This document shows, piece by piece, positions 1 to 5,551 of a DNA stretch of 5,878 nucleotides. How positions within the stretch are numbered: position 1 is the first letter of the stretch; every line of letters starts with the position of its first letter. The DNA is from Methanobacteriota archaeon. Its GTDB lineage: Archaea; Halobacteriota; Methanosarcinia; Methanosarcinales; Methanoperedenaceae. A program made the position numbers and the translations under genes. The notes under the pieces are model-generated. The model saw nothing but the letters and a program-made list of their open reading frames with translations. It was not told where the DNA came from and ran no database searches. The stretch covers positions 1 to 5,878 of the forward strand of contig JAHIHJ010000132.1 of the NCBI GenBank assembly GCA_018899795.1. The letters are read 5' to 3'.

Positions 1-137
1 TAAATCATAGACAAAGGAGGATATAAATTTTTGCATTGGTTATCCAGGATCATTCCTGACCGCTGGTAATTCATCTCTTAAATATTTTCAGTTAAACAAC
101 TCTATAGCTTGATTCTTAAATTTTCGTAAAATATTAG

Positions 138-200
138 CCGCAGATGAACGCAGATAAACGCAGATGGTTGTTATCCGCGTTCATCTGCGTTTATCTGCGG
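138..200. repeat. Imperfect hairpin of CGCAGATRAA decamer repeats
   Basis: The left arm (138-165) and right arm (173-200) are 28 bp each and inverted relative to one another, with a 7-nt loop (166-172). Each arm starts CCG and is made of nearly three CGCAGATRAA decamers. The arms pair at 25 of 28 positions; one of the three mismatches is a G-T wobble. The left arm has decamers ending GAA then AAA, and the right arm read on its own strand has AAA then GAA, so they are two subtypes. An exact copy of the left arm lies at 5460-5487 and a close copy of the right arm at 5270-5297. Similar decamer repeats are, from memory, scattered between genes in many archaea and bacteria; their function is unknown. 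Confidence 0.85.
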
Positions 201-230
201 TTCCATTTATTCAGACCCCATAGCAATCAA
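173..230. repeat. 58-bp direct repeat, copy A
   Basis: This unit is the minus-oriented 28-bp decamer arm (173-200) plus a 30-bp non-decamer tail (201-230) containing TTCAGACCCCATAGCAATCA. It matches 5270-5327 in the same orientation at 54 of 58 positions (two differences in the arm, two in the tail). Similarity ends abruptly on both sides. The shared tail shows that the repeat unit is larger than the simple decamer array. Confidence 0.85.
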
Positions 231-288
231 CTGAATCCTTTTCAGAAGCCATCATTGTATTTTCTTCAGGAAATAGAAATCAGCATTT

Positions 289-462
289 TCAAAAGTTTGG
301 AGTAAGACTATATTTTATCTCCATTCTCTGAAAAGAATGATTATTGCTGTTATATCCTATATAATCTGGAATTGCCCAATGATGCATTCTTACATTTATA
401 TGATACCATCCTCTTTTACTTCTTCTCCTATTTATTTCCCTTCCACAAATCAAGCATTTCAT
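289..462 (-). CDS. Possible small CxxC protein (weak)
   Basis: I do not recognise this ORF. Read from an ATG at 462 it gives 57 residues beginning MKCLICGREINRRRSKRG, with a CxxC pair at residues 3-6, a basic RRRSKRG stretch, and a HINVRMHH histidine cluster. This could be one half of a zinc-binding site. An ATG at 471 gives 60 residues and one at 528 gives 79. A TATA-like GATATAATATAG lies at 477-488 upstream on the minus strand, roughly placed for a leaderless or nearly leaderless transcript, and no good Shine-Dalgarno is visible. Against it: the region is AT-rich, there is only one CxxC, and the C-terminus looks random. It may be a gene remnant or a chance ORF. Confidence 0.25.
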   Translation of the reverse strand: MKCLICGREINRRRSKRGWYHINVRMHHWAIPDYIGYNSNNHSFQRMEIKYSLTPNF

Positions 463-536
463 ATTTGTCATATCATCTATATTATATCTAAACCACATGA
501 TAATATTAACGGCAGGTAGCATCAACAAACAAGATC

Positions 537-569
537 AAAAAGTGCATTATGCTTCCTATGCGTAAAAAC
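537..569 (-). terminator. U-rich terminator candidate after the endonuclease IV-like gene
   Basis: Just after the TGA stop at 572-574, the minus strand has a T5 run (564-568) and a second T5 run (537-541) about 25 nt further on. Archaeal RNA polymerase can terminate at U-rich tracts without a strong stem. No strong hairpin precedes either run. Confidence 0.35.
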
Positions 570-571
570 AC

Positions 572-1399
572 TCAATGTCCAACAGACCCATCATACTCTT
601 TCTTCAACACCAGCGCATCATCTTCTAGGTTCGGGCTCTCACATATCACCATACCATTAATATTAAAATCCGAAAAAGCCTGCGCAAGTTCCTTGTATTT
701 AAGATCAGATTCATCGAACACAAGGTGTTTTTTTTCTCCTTTATCCGAATATTCTATCCCGGAAACGTGAATATGCATATCATCAAGTCCCTCGCGTCCC
801 AATTTTTCTTCAACTCGCGCAAGGATCGAATTGAACTCCTCTCTGGAATTATTTCTTCCTGCCACTGCATGAAGATGAGAAAAGTCAATGCAGGGCAGCA
901 CTCCATCCACTTCGGTTATGGCAAGCGCCTCCTCCAGGCTCCCGAACTGTGATACGCGACCCATGGTCTCTATGCGAAGTGTGATGTCCACTCCTTCGCT
1001 TTTTAGTTTCTCTACGATTTCGACAATAGCCTTCTTTATTTTTTCATAGACAACCTCTCGCGGATATTTCTGTATAAAACCTGCGTGTATGACCACGCTT
1101 TTTGCCCCGCAGATAGCTCCTATCCTGGCTGAGTTCATGATCCTTTCCTTGCTCGCTTCAAGCGTCTCTCCTTCTGCATTAAGGTTGATGTAATACGGCG
1201 CGTGGACGCTCAATCGTATATCAAGCTGCTTTGCAGCCTCGTGAACTGCGCGCGCAGTTTTCTCACCCATCTTTACACCACGTACGAACTCAAGTTCCAT
1301 ACACCCAAGACCGAGTTCATGGACACGCCTGATACCTGAAATACTGTCAGTCCCTTTTGAACTCAGAGGCGTGCCTGCTGTGCCAAATAGCAGGCTCAT
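572..1399 (-). CDS. Endonuclease IV-like TIM-barrel protein (AP endonuclease family 2)
   Basis: The 275-residue product is close to the usual length of endonuclease IV (about 285). The family is a xylose-isomerase-like TIM barrel with a zinc cluster that incises DNA at abasic sites. Likely metal ligands are visible in the expected order: H66 (VHAPY), H105 (IHAGF), E144 (IETMG), D172 and H175 (IDFSH), H209 (MHIHVSG), H225 (KKH) and E254 (ICESP). The position matching the Asp of the Asp-x-His pair in E. coli Nfo reads Lys (K223), so activity on abasic DNA should not be assumed. ATG at 1399 follows the stop of the ferritin-like gene directly (TGAATG), with GAGGGATGA serving as ribosome site, so translation is probably coupled. 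Pairing with a peroxide-handling diiron protein suggests a role in oxidative DNA damage (inference). Sugar isomerase-like activity is the main alternative. Confidence 0.8.
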   Translation of the reverse strand: MSLLFGTAGTPLSSKGTDSISGIRRVHELGLGCMELEFVRGVKMGEKTARAVHEAAKQLDIRLSVHAPYYINLNAEGETLEASKERIMNSARIGAICGAKSVVIHAGFIQKYPREVVYEKIKKAIVEIVEKLKSEGVDITLRIETMGRVSQFGSLEEALAITEVDGVLPCIDFSHLHAVAGRNNSREEFNSILARVEEKLGREGLDDMHIHVSGIEYSDKGEKKHLVFDESDLKYKELAQAFSDFNINGMVICESPNLEDDALVLKKEYDGSVGH

Positions 1400-1906
1400 T
1401 CATCCCTCTAAAGTGGGCGGGGAATAGCCATACCACGAGCCCCCCTGCTCAAGGTAATACAGCGCATCCTCAAGCAATTTCTTATGCCCGTCTTCAAAAC
1501 CTGCAAGTTTCAGGAACAAGGCCTTGCTTTCACCCGTCTCCATTTTTTTTGCACTATTTGAATATAATTCTATAGACCTATCTTCAGTCCTTATGCCCAG
1601 TTCCAGGACTTCCCTGGTTTCTGCTATGCCAAGAGTTTCCATAGACTCAGGAAAGACCTGCTTTGCCTTTCCCCTGTTCTCCTTATCAAGGTTTTTGATA
1701 TCAACACTTTTCCCTGACAATCTTTTGTACTCTTTTTCAAGATATTCCCTGTGTTCCTCTTCATCCCGCGCAAGTCCCCGCAGGAGCGACTTTGCATTCT
1801 CCTCCTCTACGAGATCACTGAAAATCGAATAAAATTCCATGCCGAATATCTCAATGGATATCGCTTCTTTAAGAATTTCAGTTATATTGCCTGAATTTTC
1901 GTTCAT
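1400..1906 (-). CDS. Ferritin-like / rubrerythrin-type diiron protein
   Basis: The 168-residue product is a predicted four-helix bundle with the paired motifs of the rubrerythrin/ferritin-like family: E19 (helix 1), E49xxH52 (DEEEH), E108 (RTEDRS) and E138xxH141 (FEDGH). These six residues would bind two irons. The family reduces peroxides or handles iron in the cytoplasm. There is no C-terminal rubredoxin domain with CxxC pairs, so an external electron donor would be needed. I chose ATG at 1906 (MNENSG) because GGGTGACATTATG places a GGTGA ribosome site correctly; the longer start at 1966 adds 20 unlikely residues. The gene is first in a two-gene operon with the endonuclease IV-like protein and has its own TATA box at 1941-1950. 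Whether it acts as a peroxidase or only in iron binding cannot be told from sequence. Confidence 0.85.
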   Translation of the reverse strand: MNENSGNITEILKEAISIEIFGMEFYSIFSDLVEEENAKSLLRGLARDEEEHREYLEKEYKRLSGKSVDIKNLDKENRGKAKQVFPESMETLGIAETREVLELGIRTEDRSIELYSNSAKKMETGESKALFLKLAGFEDGHKKLLEDALYYLEQGGSWYGYSPPTLEG

Positions 1907-1940
1907 AATGTCACCCGATAAAAAATGATGTCTATTGGTA

Positions 1941-1950
1941 ATAAATATAG
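1941..1950 (-). promoter_or_regulatory. TATA box for the ferritin-like operon
   Basis: The minus strand reads CTATATTTAT here. A transcript start about 25 nt downstream would fall near 1920, giving a leader of roughly 14 nt that still includes the GGTGA ribosome site before the ATG at 1906. Confidence 0.5.
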
Positions 1951-1989
1951 CAGTTTCATGATGCAATATTTTTTACGGTGGAAGAACCA

Positions 1990-1998
1990 TTTATAATT
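1990..1998 (+). promoter_or_regulatory. TATA box for the CBS-ParB gene
   Basis: TTTATAATT is preceded by purine-rich GAAGAACCA, resembling an archaeal BRE-TATA pair. The predicted start is near 2020, about 35 nt before the ATG at 2055, with a GAGGT ribosome site at 2044-2048. It lies in the same divergent 148-nt region as the ferritin-like promoter. Confidence 0.55.
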
Positions 1999-2054
1999 GA
2001 GAAATGAATGTTTTGAACTTATCTTTGCGACTTAACTATACTTGAGGTACTAAA

Positions 2055-2885
2055 ATGACTGACCACCCCAAAGTCAAAGACTACATGACAACTGAAGTGA
2101 ACACGGTCTCACCTGAAGATAATGTAAGGGATGTCATAAAGCTTATAAAAAAGACAGGTCACGACGGCTTTCCAGTAGTGCGGGATAACAGGGTAATAGG
2201 TTACATATCTGCGGCAGATCTGCTTGAAAAGGGTTTTGATGAGATGGTCTCTTCCATAATGAGCCGGGACATGCTTGTCGCGGATACTGATATGGACATG
2301 AACGATGTGGCTCGCGTCATATTCAGGTCTGGCAAGTCAAAACTGCCTGTCGTGGACTCAAGCGAACAACTGCGCGGCATCATAACGAATACCGATGTCA
2401 TTCGCTCGCATATTGAGAGGACGAGCCCGCAGAAGGTCTGGACACTTAAGAAGACGCTTGAGGCTATCCACAATATCCATGTTGATGTTATCCGGGAAAC
2501 TGTCAATATCAATGAACTCGTACCCACTCAATCCAAGGTCTATGCGGATGAGCTTGACGGAAGGATATACGAGCTTCGAAAAGGGCTGGCTGAACCCATT
2601 GTCGTGATAAGGAAACCGCATAAACTGATCCTTGTGGACGGACACCACAGGGTGGTGGCTGCAAAGAAACTCGGAATCAGGAACATGGACGCATATGTTA
2701 TACCTCTTGGGGAAGAAGTCCACCTGGGTCTTGAAAAAACAGCAGCTTTATCGGGTCTTCGTACGCTTTCAGACATCAAGATACTTGATTACGCCAAACA
2801 TCCGCTCATAGAGGTAACAAAGAGATTAAAAAAGAACGATGAGAACGGGCTGGCTGATATAAACCAGCATGATGCCAGCCATTAG
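2055..2885 (+). CDS. CBS-domain pair fused to a ParB/sulfiredoxin-fold domain
   Basis: The 276-residue product has two CBS domains (about residues 7-57 and 64-118), each with the usual V(K/S)xxM entry and a G(Y/I)I(S/T)xxD exit. A linker follows (119-147), then a ParB-like domain (148-220) with VDGHHRVVAAKKLG at 194-207, and a 55-residue tail. CBS pairs bind adenine nucleotides or SAM and switch the attached domain. A CBS pair followed by a ParB domain is a known archaeal architecture without an assigned function, to my knowledge. DGHHR is also the signature of ParB-fold free serine kinases (SerK, SbnI). However, the 'PHE' segment I expect near the start of that domain reads PTQ here (157-159), so kinase activity is doubtful. 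There is no ParB helix-turn-helix domain or ParA partner, so chromosome partitioning is unlikely. The start is fixed by GAGGT six nt upstream. Confidence 0.85.
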   Translation: MTDHPKVKDYMTTEVNTVSPEDNVRDVIKLIKKTGHDGFPVVRDNRVIGYISAADLLEKGFDEMVSSIMSRDMLVADTDMDMNDVARVIFRSGKSKLPVVDSSEQLRGIITNTDVIRSHIERTSPQKVWTLKKTLEAIHNIHVDVIRETVNINELVPTQSKVYADELDGRIYELRKGLAEPIVVIRKPHKLILVDGHHRVVAAKKLGIRNMDAYVIPLGEEVHLGLEKTAALSGLRTLSDIKILDYAKHPLIEVTKRLKKNDENGLADINQHDASH

Positions 2886-2897
2886 GTAAAATCCTGG

Positions 2898-3773
2898 TCA
2901 AAAGACAATAAGTTTGTCAAGGATATCTGATTTTGAAATGAGTCCTGCAAATTCCCCATCTACCCTGACAAGGAGCCGTCCCACTTTCTCTTTATTGAAT
3001 ACCCTTATCACTTCATAAAGAGGCATTTCGCCATCTACGGAAATGATCTTCTTTGTCATAATATCTTTTATCTTGAGGCTTGTTTTGCCATCAGCAAGCG
3101 TCTTTCCGATATCTGTGAGCGTCACGATCCCCACAATAGCTGTCTTGTCCTTTACCGGGGCTCCGTGGATATGGTTACCCACCAGTATCCTCGAAGCTTC
3201 CTGTATCGTTGCAGTGGCAGGGATAGTAATGGGGTTTTTATGTATATACTCCTTAATGGATTTTTTAGGAAGGGATATCATTTCCAATATAACGAACAAT
3301 ATCGAATTCTGGGTATCATCCCTCCCGATGACCTCACCACGAACGACCATTCTATTTACAGGGGTCGGTCCGATCGTAATACGGTCACCCATATCGAATT
3401 TCTTAATATCGCCAATAACATGCACGGTCGCGTTGCACAGGTCAGGATGCCTGACCGTTGTGAAACTGATCTCTGCGGCAGTTGCATTTGGAATGATCTC
3501 ATCGTTGCGTTTAATTGGAACTACCGTTTCTTTTTCCATCTCTAAAAGACATAAAGCGCGGTAGGTCTCACCCGTGGCTTTGTACCCGCCTTTGGGTCCA
3601 GGCACGCCCTCGACAAGCCCAAGAGCTTTGAGCGACTGCATCTGGTTCCGGACCGTTCCGGGATTCCGGTCAATGATCTCTGCAATGTCTTCCCCTTTGA
3701 TCGCCTGTTTTTTCTCCCTGTATAAACTGATGAGCGAAGTCAATATTTCTTTTTGGATGGGTGTGAGTTCCAT
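2898..3773 (-). CDS. Winged-helix transcription regulator with C-terminal CBS pair
   Basis: The 291-residue product begins with a winged-helix domain (about 3-70; GEDIAEIIDRNPGTVRNQM is the recognition region and PGPKGGY the wing). A beta-rich middle domain follows (83-165), then two CBS domains (172-225 and 235-289), each ending in a GI(V)T/GLIS-xxD motif. This matches the COG2524 class of predicted archaeal regulators. The protein probably binds DNA as a dimer and senses a nucleotide through the CBS pair; its targets are unknown. I start it at ATG 3773 because GAGG at 3780-3783 is six nt upstream. The ATG at 3785 would put four extra residues before it and overlap that site. The gene has its own TATA box at 3830-3838 and a duplicated 14-bp repeat over the likely transcript start, suggesting autoregulation. 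It converges on the CBS-ParB gene across 12 nt. Confidence 0.85.
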   Translation of the reverse strand: MELTPIQKEILTSLISLYREKKQAIKGEDIAEIIDRNPGTVRNQMQSLKALGLVEGVPGPKGGYKATGETYRALCLLEMEKETVVPIKRNDEIIPNATAAEISFTTVRHPDLCNATVHVIGDIKKFDMGDRITIGPTPVNRMVVRGEVIGRDDTQNSILFVILEMISLPKKSIKEYIHKNPITIPATATIQEASRILVGNHIHGAPVKDKTAIVGIVTLTDIGKTLADGKTSLKIKDIMTKKIISVDGEMPLYEVIRVFNKEKVGRLLVRVDGEFAGLISKSDILDKLIVF

Positions 3774-3790
3774 AATTAGCCTCATTTTAG

Positions 3791-3820
3791 TACAAATTAT
3801 TAATTTTACTAATTATTAAT
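3791..3820. promoter_or_regulatory. Duplicated 14-bp operator-like repeat
   Basis: TACAAATTATTAAT (3791-3804) and TACTAATTATTAAT (3807-3820) differ at one base and lie 16 bp apart, start to start. They sit directly downstream of the TATA box of the winged-helix/CBS gene and cover the predicted transcript start near 3808. A protein bound here would block transcription. The regulator encoded next door is the obvious candidate (inference). The low sequence complexity of the AT-rich region is a caution. Confidence 0.45.
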
Positions 3821-3829
3821 GGTTGATAG

Positions 3830-3838
3830 TTATATATG
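3830..3838 (-). promoter_or_regulatory. TATA box for the winged-helix/CBS gene
   Basis: The minus strand reads CATATATAA here. The expected transcript start, about 25 nt downstream, falls near 3808, giving a leader of about 35 nt that includes the GAGG ribosome site. Confidence 0.5.
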
Positions 3839-3847
3839 TATTTTATC

Positions 3848-3876
3848 GAAGCCTCTTAATGAGTTTTATTAGCTTC
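3848..3876 (-). terminator. Weak stem after the hps-rraA gene
   Basis: GAAGC (3848-3852) pairs with GCTTC (3872-3876), and TAAT (3857-3860) with ATTA (3868-3871), leaving a four-base bulge. It lies 10 nt after the TAG stop of the Hps-RraA gene. No T run follows on the minus strand, so a terminator role is only possible. Confidence 0.25.
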
Positions 3877-3885
3877 AACCTTTCG

Positions 3886-5160
3886 CTACTTTTTCTCCCA
3901 TTTCTCAAGTGACAGCACCATGGACAGTGTTTTCCCCTTTATTATCTCATCGCGTATCCTGCTTTCGTTTTTCTCCACTTCGACCGCCCTGCGCGCTATC
4001 TCGTATCCTCTTTCCTTCGGGACTACCACGACGCCGTTATCATCTCCCACGATATAATCACCCGGTTTAACCGTCTCTCCACCGCACTTTATCTCTGCGT
4101 TTATCTCCCCGAATCCCTTTGGTTCGCCTGCATTCGGGACTATTGATACTGCAAATACCGGGAAATTGAGTCGCCTGATATCGTCCACGTCCCTTACTGC
4201 CCCATCGATGACAACGCCAGCTATCTTCCTGTTTATGCATGAAAGTGTCGCAAGTTCGCCCCACGGGGCAACGTGCGGGCTGCCGTTATAAATGACGATA
4301 ACATCACCCTCTTTTGCGATATCAATGGCTTCAACGGTCTTTGCCCAGTCGCCTTCAAAGGTCGCTACAGTGACAGCCCTGCCCACGGCTTTTGTGCCAG
4401 GGCAGATCGAATGTATGTTCTTCATTGCGCCTTTCCTGTGCATCGCGTCAGAGATGTTGGGCGTGGATACGCGCTTTAGCAGTTCGATGGTTTGTTCGTC
4501 TATTGATGTTTCCTTTTCCTCAGTGATACCTGGGACGTCGATGCTGCGCCTTATAGCCTTAGCCGCGGCTGTTACGTTTGATGAGCGGACAATGTTCCCT
4601 CCAACGATAACTATGCGGGCGCCCGACACTACCGCTTTCGCAGCGCTTTTTGCGTCAAGCCCGCCTGCTACAGCAACGGGGACGTTCACCTTGAATTTCT
4701 TGAGATGCTTTACAGGGTCATTTCCTGTCATCTGCTGGTCGATGCCAGAATGGACATTGATATAATCTATCCCCATATCCGCAAGTTGAACTGCCCTGTT
4801 TGCAGGGTCATCTGATGATATGAGGTCAGCCATCAGCTTCACACCATATTTCCGGGCGGCGCGAATTGCATCCTTAATTGTGGAATCATCAGCGCTGCCA
4901 AGAAGGATAACGATATCTGCGCCTGCTTTTGCCGCCATCTCTATCTCAATGGCGCCGGTATCTATCGTTTTCATGTCAGCCAGGATTACGCGATCGGGAA
5001 AGGCTGCTTTGAGCTGACGGACTGCATTCATACCCTCGCTTTTTATTAGGGGCGTTCCTGCTTCTATCCAGTCCACTCCTCCTGCTACTGCTTCTTTTGC
5101 GATCTGGATGGCGCGGTCTATCTCAAGGACATCGAGAGCGACCTGAAGGATGGGTTTGAT
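3886..5160 (-). CDS. Bifunctional 3-hexulose-6-phosphate synthase / RraA-like fusion, non-canonical start
   Basis: Residues 1-208 form an Hps TIM barrel of the OMP-decarboxylase superfamily: LQVALD in strand 1 (D10), the DMKTID signature (D62, K64, D67), INVHSGID (H137) and VAGG near 164-167. Hps condenses formaldehyde with ribulose 5-phosphate, or runs in reverse to make pentose in archaea. Residues 220-424 are an RraA-like domain with E302-x20-R323-D324, the GELA...DGAVRD core shared with HMG/CHA-type aldolases; its role in the fusion is not established. Length from 5160 is 424 residues, near the roughly 430 usual for this archaeal fusion. The first standard in-frame start is GTG at 5076, which would delete strand 1 and D10. 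The frame is open back to a TAA at 5239-5241 but holds no ATG, GTG or TTG before 5076. ATC at 5158-5160, after GGTGAT, sits where relatives have ATG. Confidence 0.85.
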   Translation of the reverse strand: MKPILQVALDVLEIDRAIQIAKEAVAGGVDWIEAGTPLIKSEGMNAVRQLKAAFPDRVILADMKTIDTGAIEIEMAAKAGADIVILLGSADDSTIKDAIRAARKYGVKLMADLISSDDPANRAVQLADMGIDYINVHSGIDQQMTGNDPVKHLKKFKVNVPVAVAGGLDAKSAAKAVVSGARIVIVGGNIVRSSNVTAAAKAIRRSIDVPGITEEKETSIDEQTIELLKRVSTPNISDAMHRKGAMKNIHSICPGTKAVGRAVTVATFEGDWAKTVEAIDIAKEGDVIVIYNGSPHVAPWGELATLSCINRKIAGVVIDGAVRDVDDIRRLNFPVFAVSIVPNAGEPKGFGEINAEIKCGGETVKPGDYIVGDDNGVVVVPKERGYEIARRAVEVEKNESRIRDEIIKGKTLSMVLSLEKWEKK

Positions 5161-5163
5161 GGT

Positions 5164-5169
5164 ATCACC
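5164..5169 (-). promoter_or_regulatory. Ribosome binding site supporting the ATC start of hps-rraA
   Basis: The minus strand reads GGTGAT here, matching the archaeal anti-Shine-Dalgarno, and is followed by ACC and then ATC AAA CCC ATC. The spacing suits initiation at 5160. This site is the main sequence argument for the position of the true start. Confidence 0.5.
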
Positions 5170-5189
5170 GTTGAATAAATTAGTTTGAG

Positions 5190-5252
5190 TTAATAAAGCT
5201 TTAATGGTTCCCGACCTGATATCTCTCCTTTGGTTCGGTTAAGAGAATTATA
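5190..5252 (-). promoter_or_regulatory. Promoter region of hps-rraA with two TATA candidates
   Basis: TATAATT on the minus strand (5246-5252), preceded by purine-rich GGAAGA, would give a transcript start near 5223. TTTATTAA (5190-5197) would give one near 5168, essentially at the ribosome site. A second Shine-Dalgarno-like AAAGGAGAG (5225-5233) lies between them with no standard start after it. I cannot choose between the two. Confidence 0.35.
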
Positions 5253-5269
5253 GTCTTCCGAAGCATTTA

Positions 5270-5327
5270 ATCTGCGTTCATCCGCGTTTATCTGCGGTTC
5301 CTTTTCTTCAGACCCCATAGCAATCAA
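5270..5327. repeat. 58-bp direct repeat, copy B
   Basis: This copy has the minus-oriented decamer arm (5270-5297) plus the TTCAGACCCCATAGCAATCA-containing tail (5298-5327). It is in the same orientation as copy A at 173-230 and identical at 54 of 58 positions. The arm ends about 18 nt before the distal TATA candidate of hps-rraA, so the element borders that promoter. Confidence 0.85.
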
Positions 5328-5391
5328 TAACGATCATACCCACAAATTCAGCTGCAGATTAACGTTTTTCAATGCAAATGCATAATAAATG

Positions 5392-5445
5392 AAAAGAACC
5401 ACTGGATTCTAATTTCAACCTAAAATCAGGTTGCCATGGTCTTTT
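5392..5445. other. Extended hairpin, possible terminator or structured RNA
   Basis: The outer stem pairs 5392-5405 with 5434-5445 (12 pairs, single-base bulges at 5398 and 5402). The inner stem CAACCT (5416-5421) with AGGTTG (5428-5433) has a 6-nt loop. The two stems are contiguous on the 3' side and separated by a 10-nt bulge on the 5' side. On the minus strand it ends in TTCTTTTC, about 100 nt past the stop of the nuclease fragment, so it could terminate that transcript. Confidence 0.4.
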
Positions 5446-5459
5446 GAGATTTATTTAAA

Positions 5460-5487
5460 CCGCAGATGAACGCAGATAAACGCAGAT
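5460..5487 (+). repeat. Decamer repeat arm, plus orientation
   Basis: This 28-bp CCG(CAGATRAACG)-type arm is identical base for base to 138-165. It lies inverted to the arm at 5270-5297. Confidence 0.9.
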
Positions 5488-5551
5488 TTGTTGCACCGGA
5501 TTTATTAATCGAAGGTTATAATTTATCGATTGTTATGCGGAAAACTATATA

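Larger units (their letters stand above)
1..571. other. AT-rich intergenic region, left flank
   Basis: This stretch holds no convincing full-size gene. It contains the decamer-repeat hairpin at 138-200, the shared repeat tail at 201-230, and a weak small ORF on the minus strand at 289-462. A strong Shine-Dalgarno-like AAAGGAGG sits at 13-20 on the plus strand, but no usable start codon follows. Base composition is visibly more AT-rich than the genes to the right, typical of an intergenic or decayed region. The right end (537-571) receives the 3' end of the endonuclease IV-like operon. Confidence 0.6.
5270..5487. mobile_element. MITE-like 218-bp segment with 28-bp terminal inverted repeats
   Basis: The left end (5270-5297) and right end (5460-5487) are inverted copies of the decamer arm, matching at 25 of 28 positions. 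The 162-nt interior is non-coding and contains a long hairpin (5392-5445). This is the layout of a miniature inverted-repeat element, but I see no clear target-site duplication and no transposase. It may instead be two independent repeat insertions. Confidence 0.35.
5161..5551. other. Non-coding region between hps-rraA and the nuclease fragment
   Basis: The 391-nt stretch holds the hps-rraA promoter, then the 218-bp paired-repeat segment (5270-5487), then an AT-rich spacer with a small inverted repeat, AATCGA (5507-5512) and TCGATT (5526-5531). I see no gene in it. Confidence 0.6.

Noticed and set aside
1..36. Minus-strand ORF from ATG at 36 (MQKFISSFVYDL) running off the left edge
   Set aside because: A TATA-like TATTTAAG lies upstream around 80, but only 12 codons are visible and there is no ribosome site, so it cannot be supported as a gene.
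138..200. CRISPR array
   Set aside because: The decamers are directly adjacent or inverted, with no unique spacers of regular length.
1907..1966. 20-residue N-terminal extension of the ferritin-like protein
   Set aside because: It includes the TATA box region and lacks a ribosome site, whereas ATG 1906 has GGTGA well placed.
2848..2880. Inverted repeat GGCTGGC / GCCAGCC near the end of the CBS-ParB gene as a terminator
   Set aside because: It lies wholly inside the coding region and is not followed by a T run; the pairing is probably incidental.
3043..3564. 173-codon plus-strand ORF opposite the winged-helix/CBS gene, looking hydrophobic
   Set aside because: It is an antisense shadow of a well-supported gene; the hydrophobicity comes from reading the complementary strand.
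5074..5076. GTG as the start of the Hps-RraA protein
   Set aside because: It would remove the conserved LQVALD strand and first helix; the frame stays open and family-like upstream.
5372..5383. Palindrome ATGCA-AA-TGCAT
   Set aside because: Short and common in AT-rich DNA; no associated gene start or repeat copy was seen.
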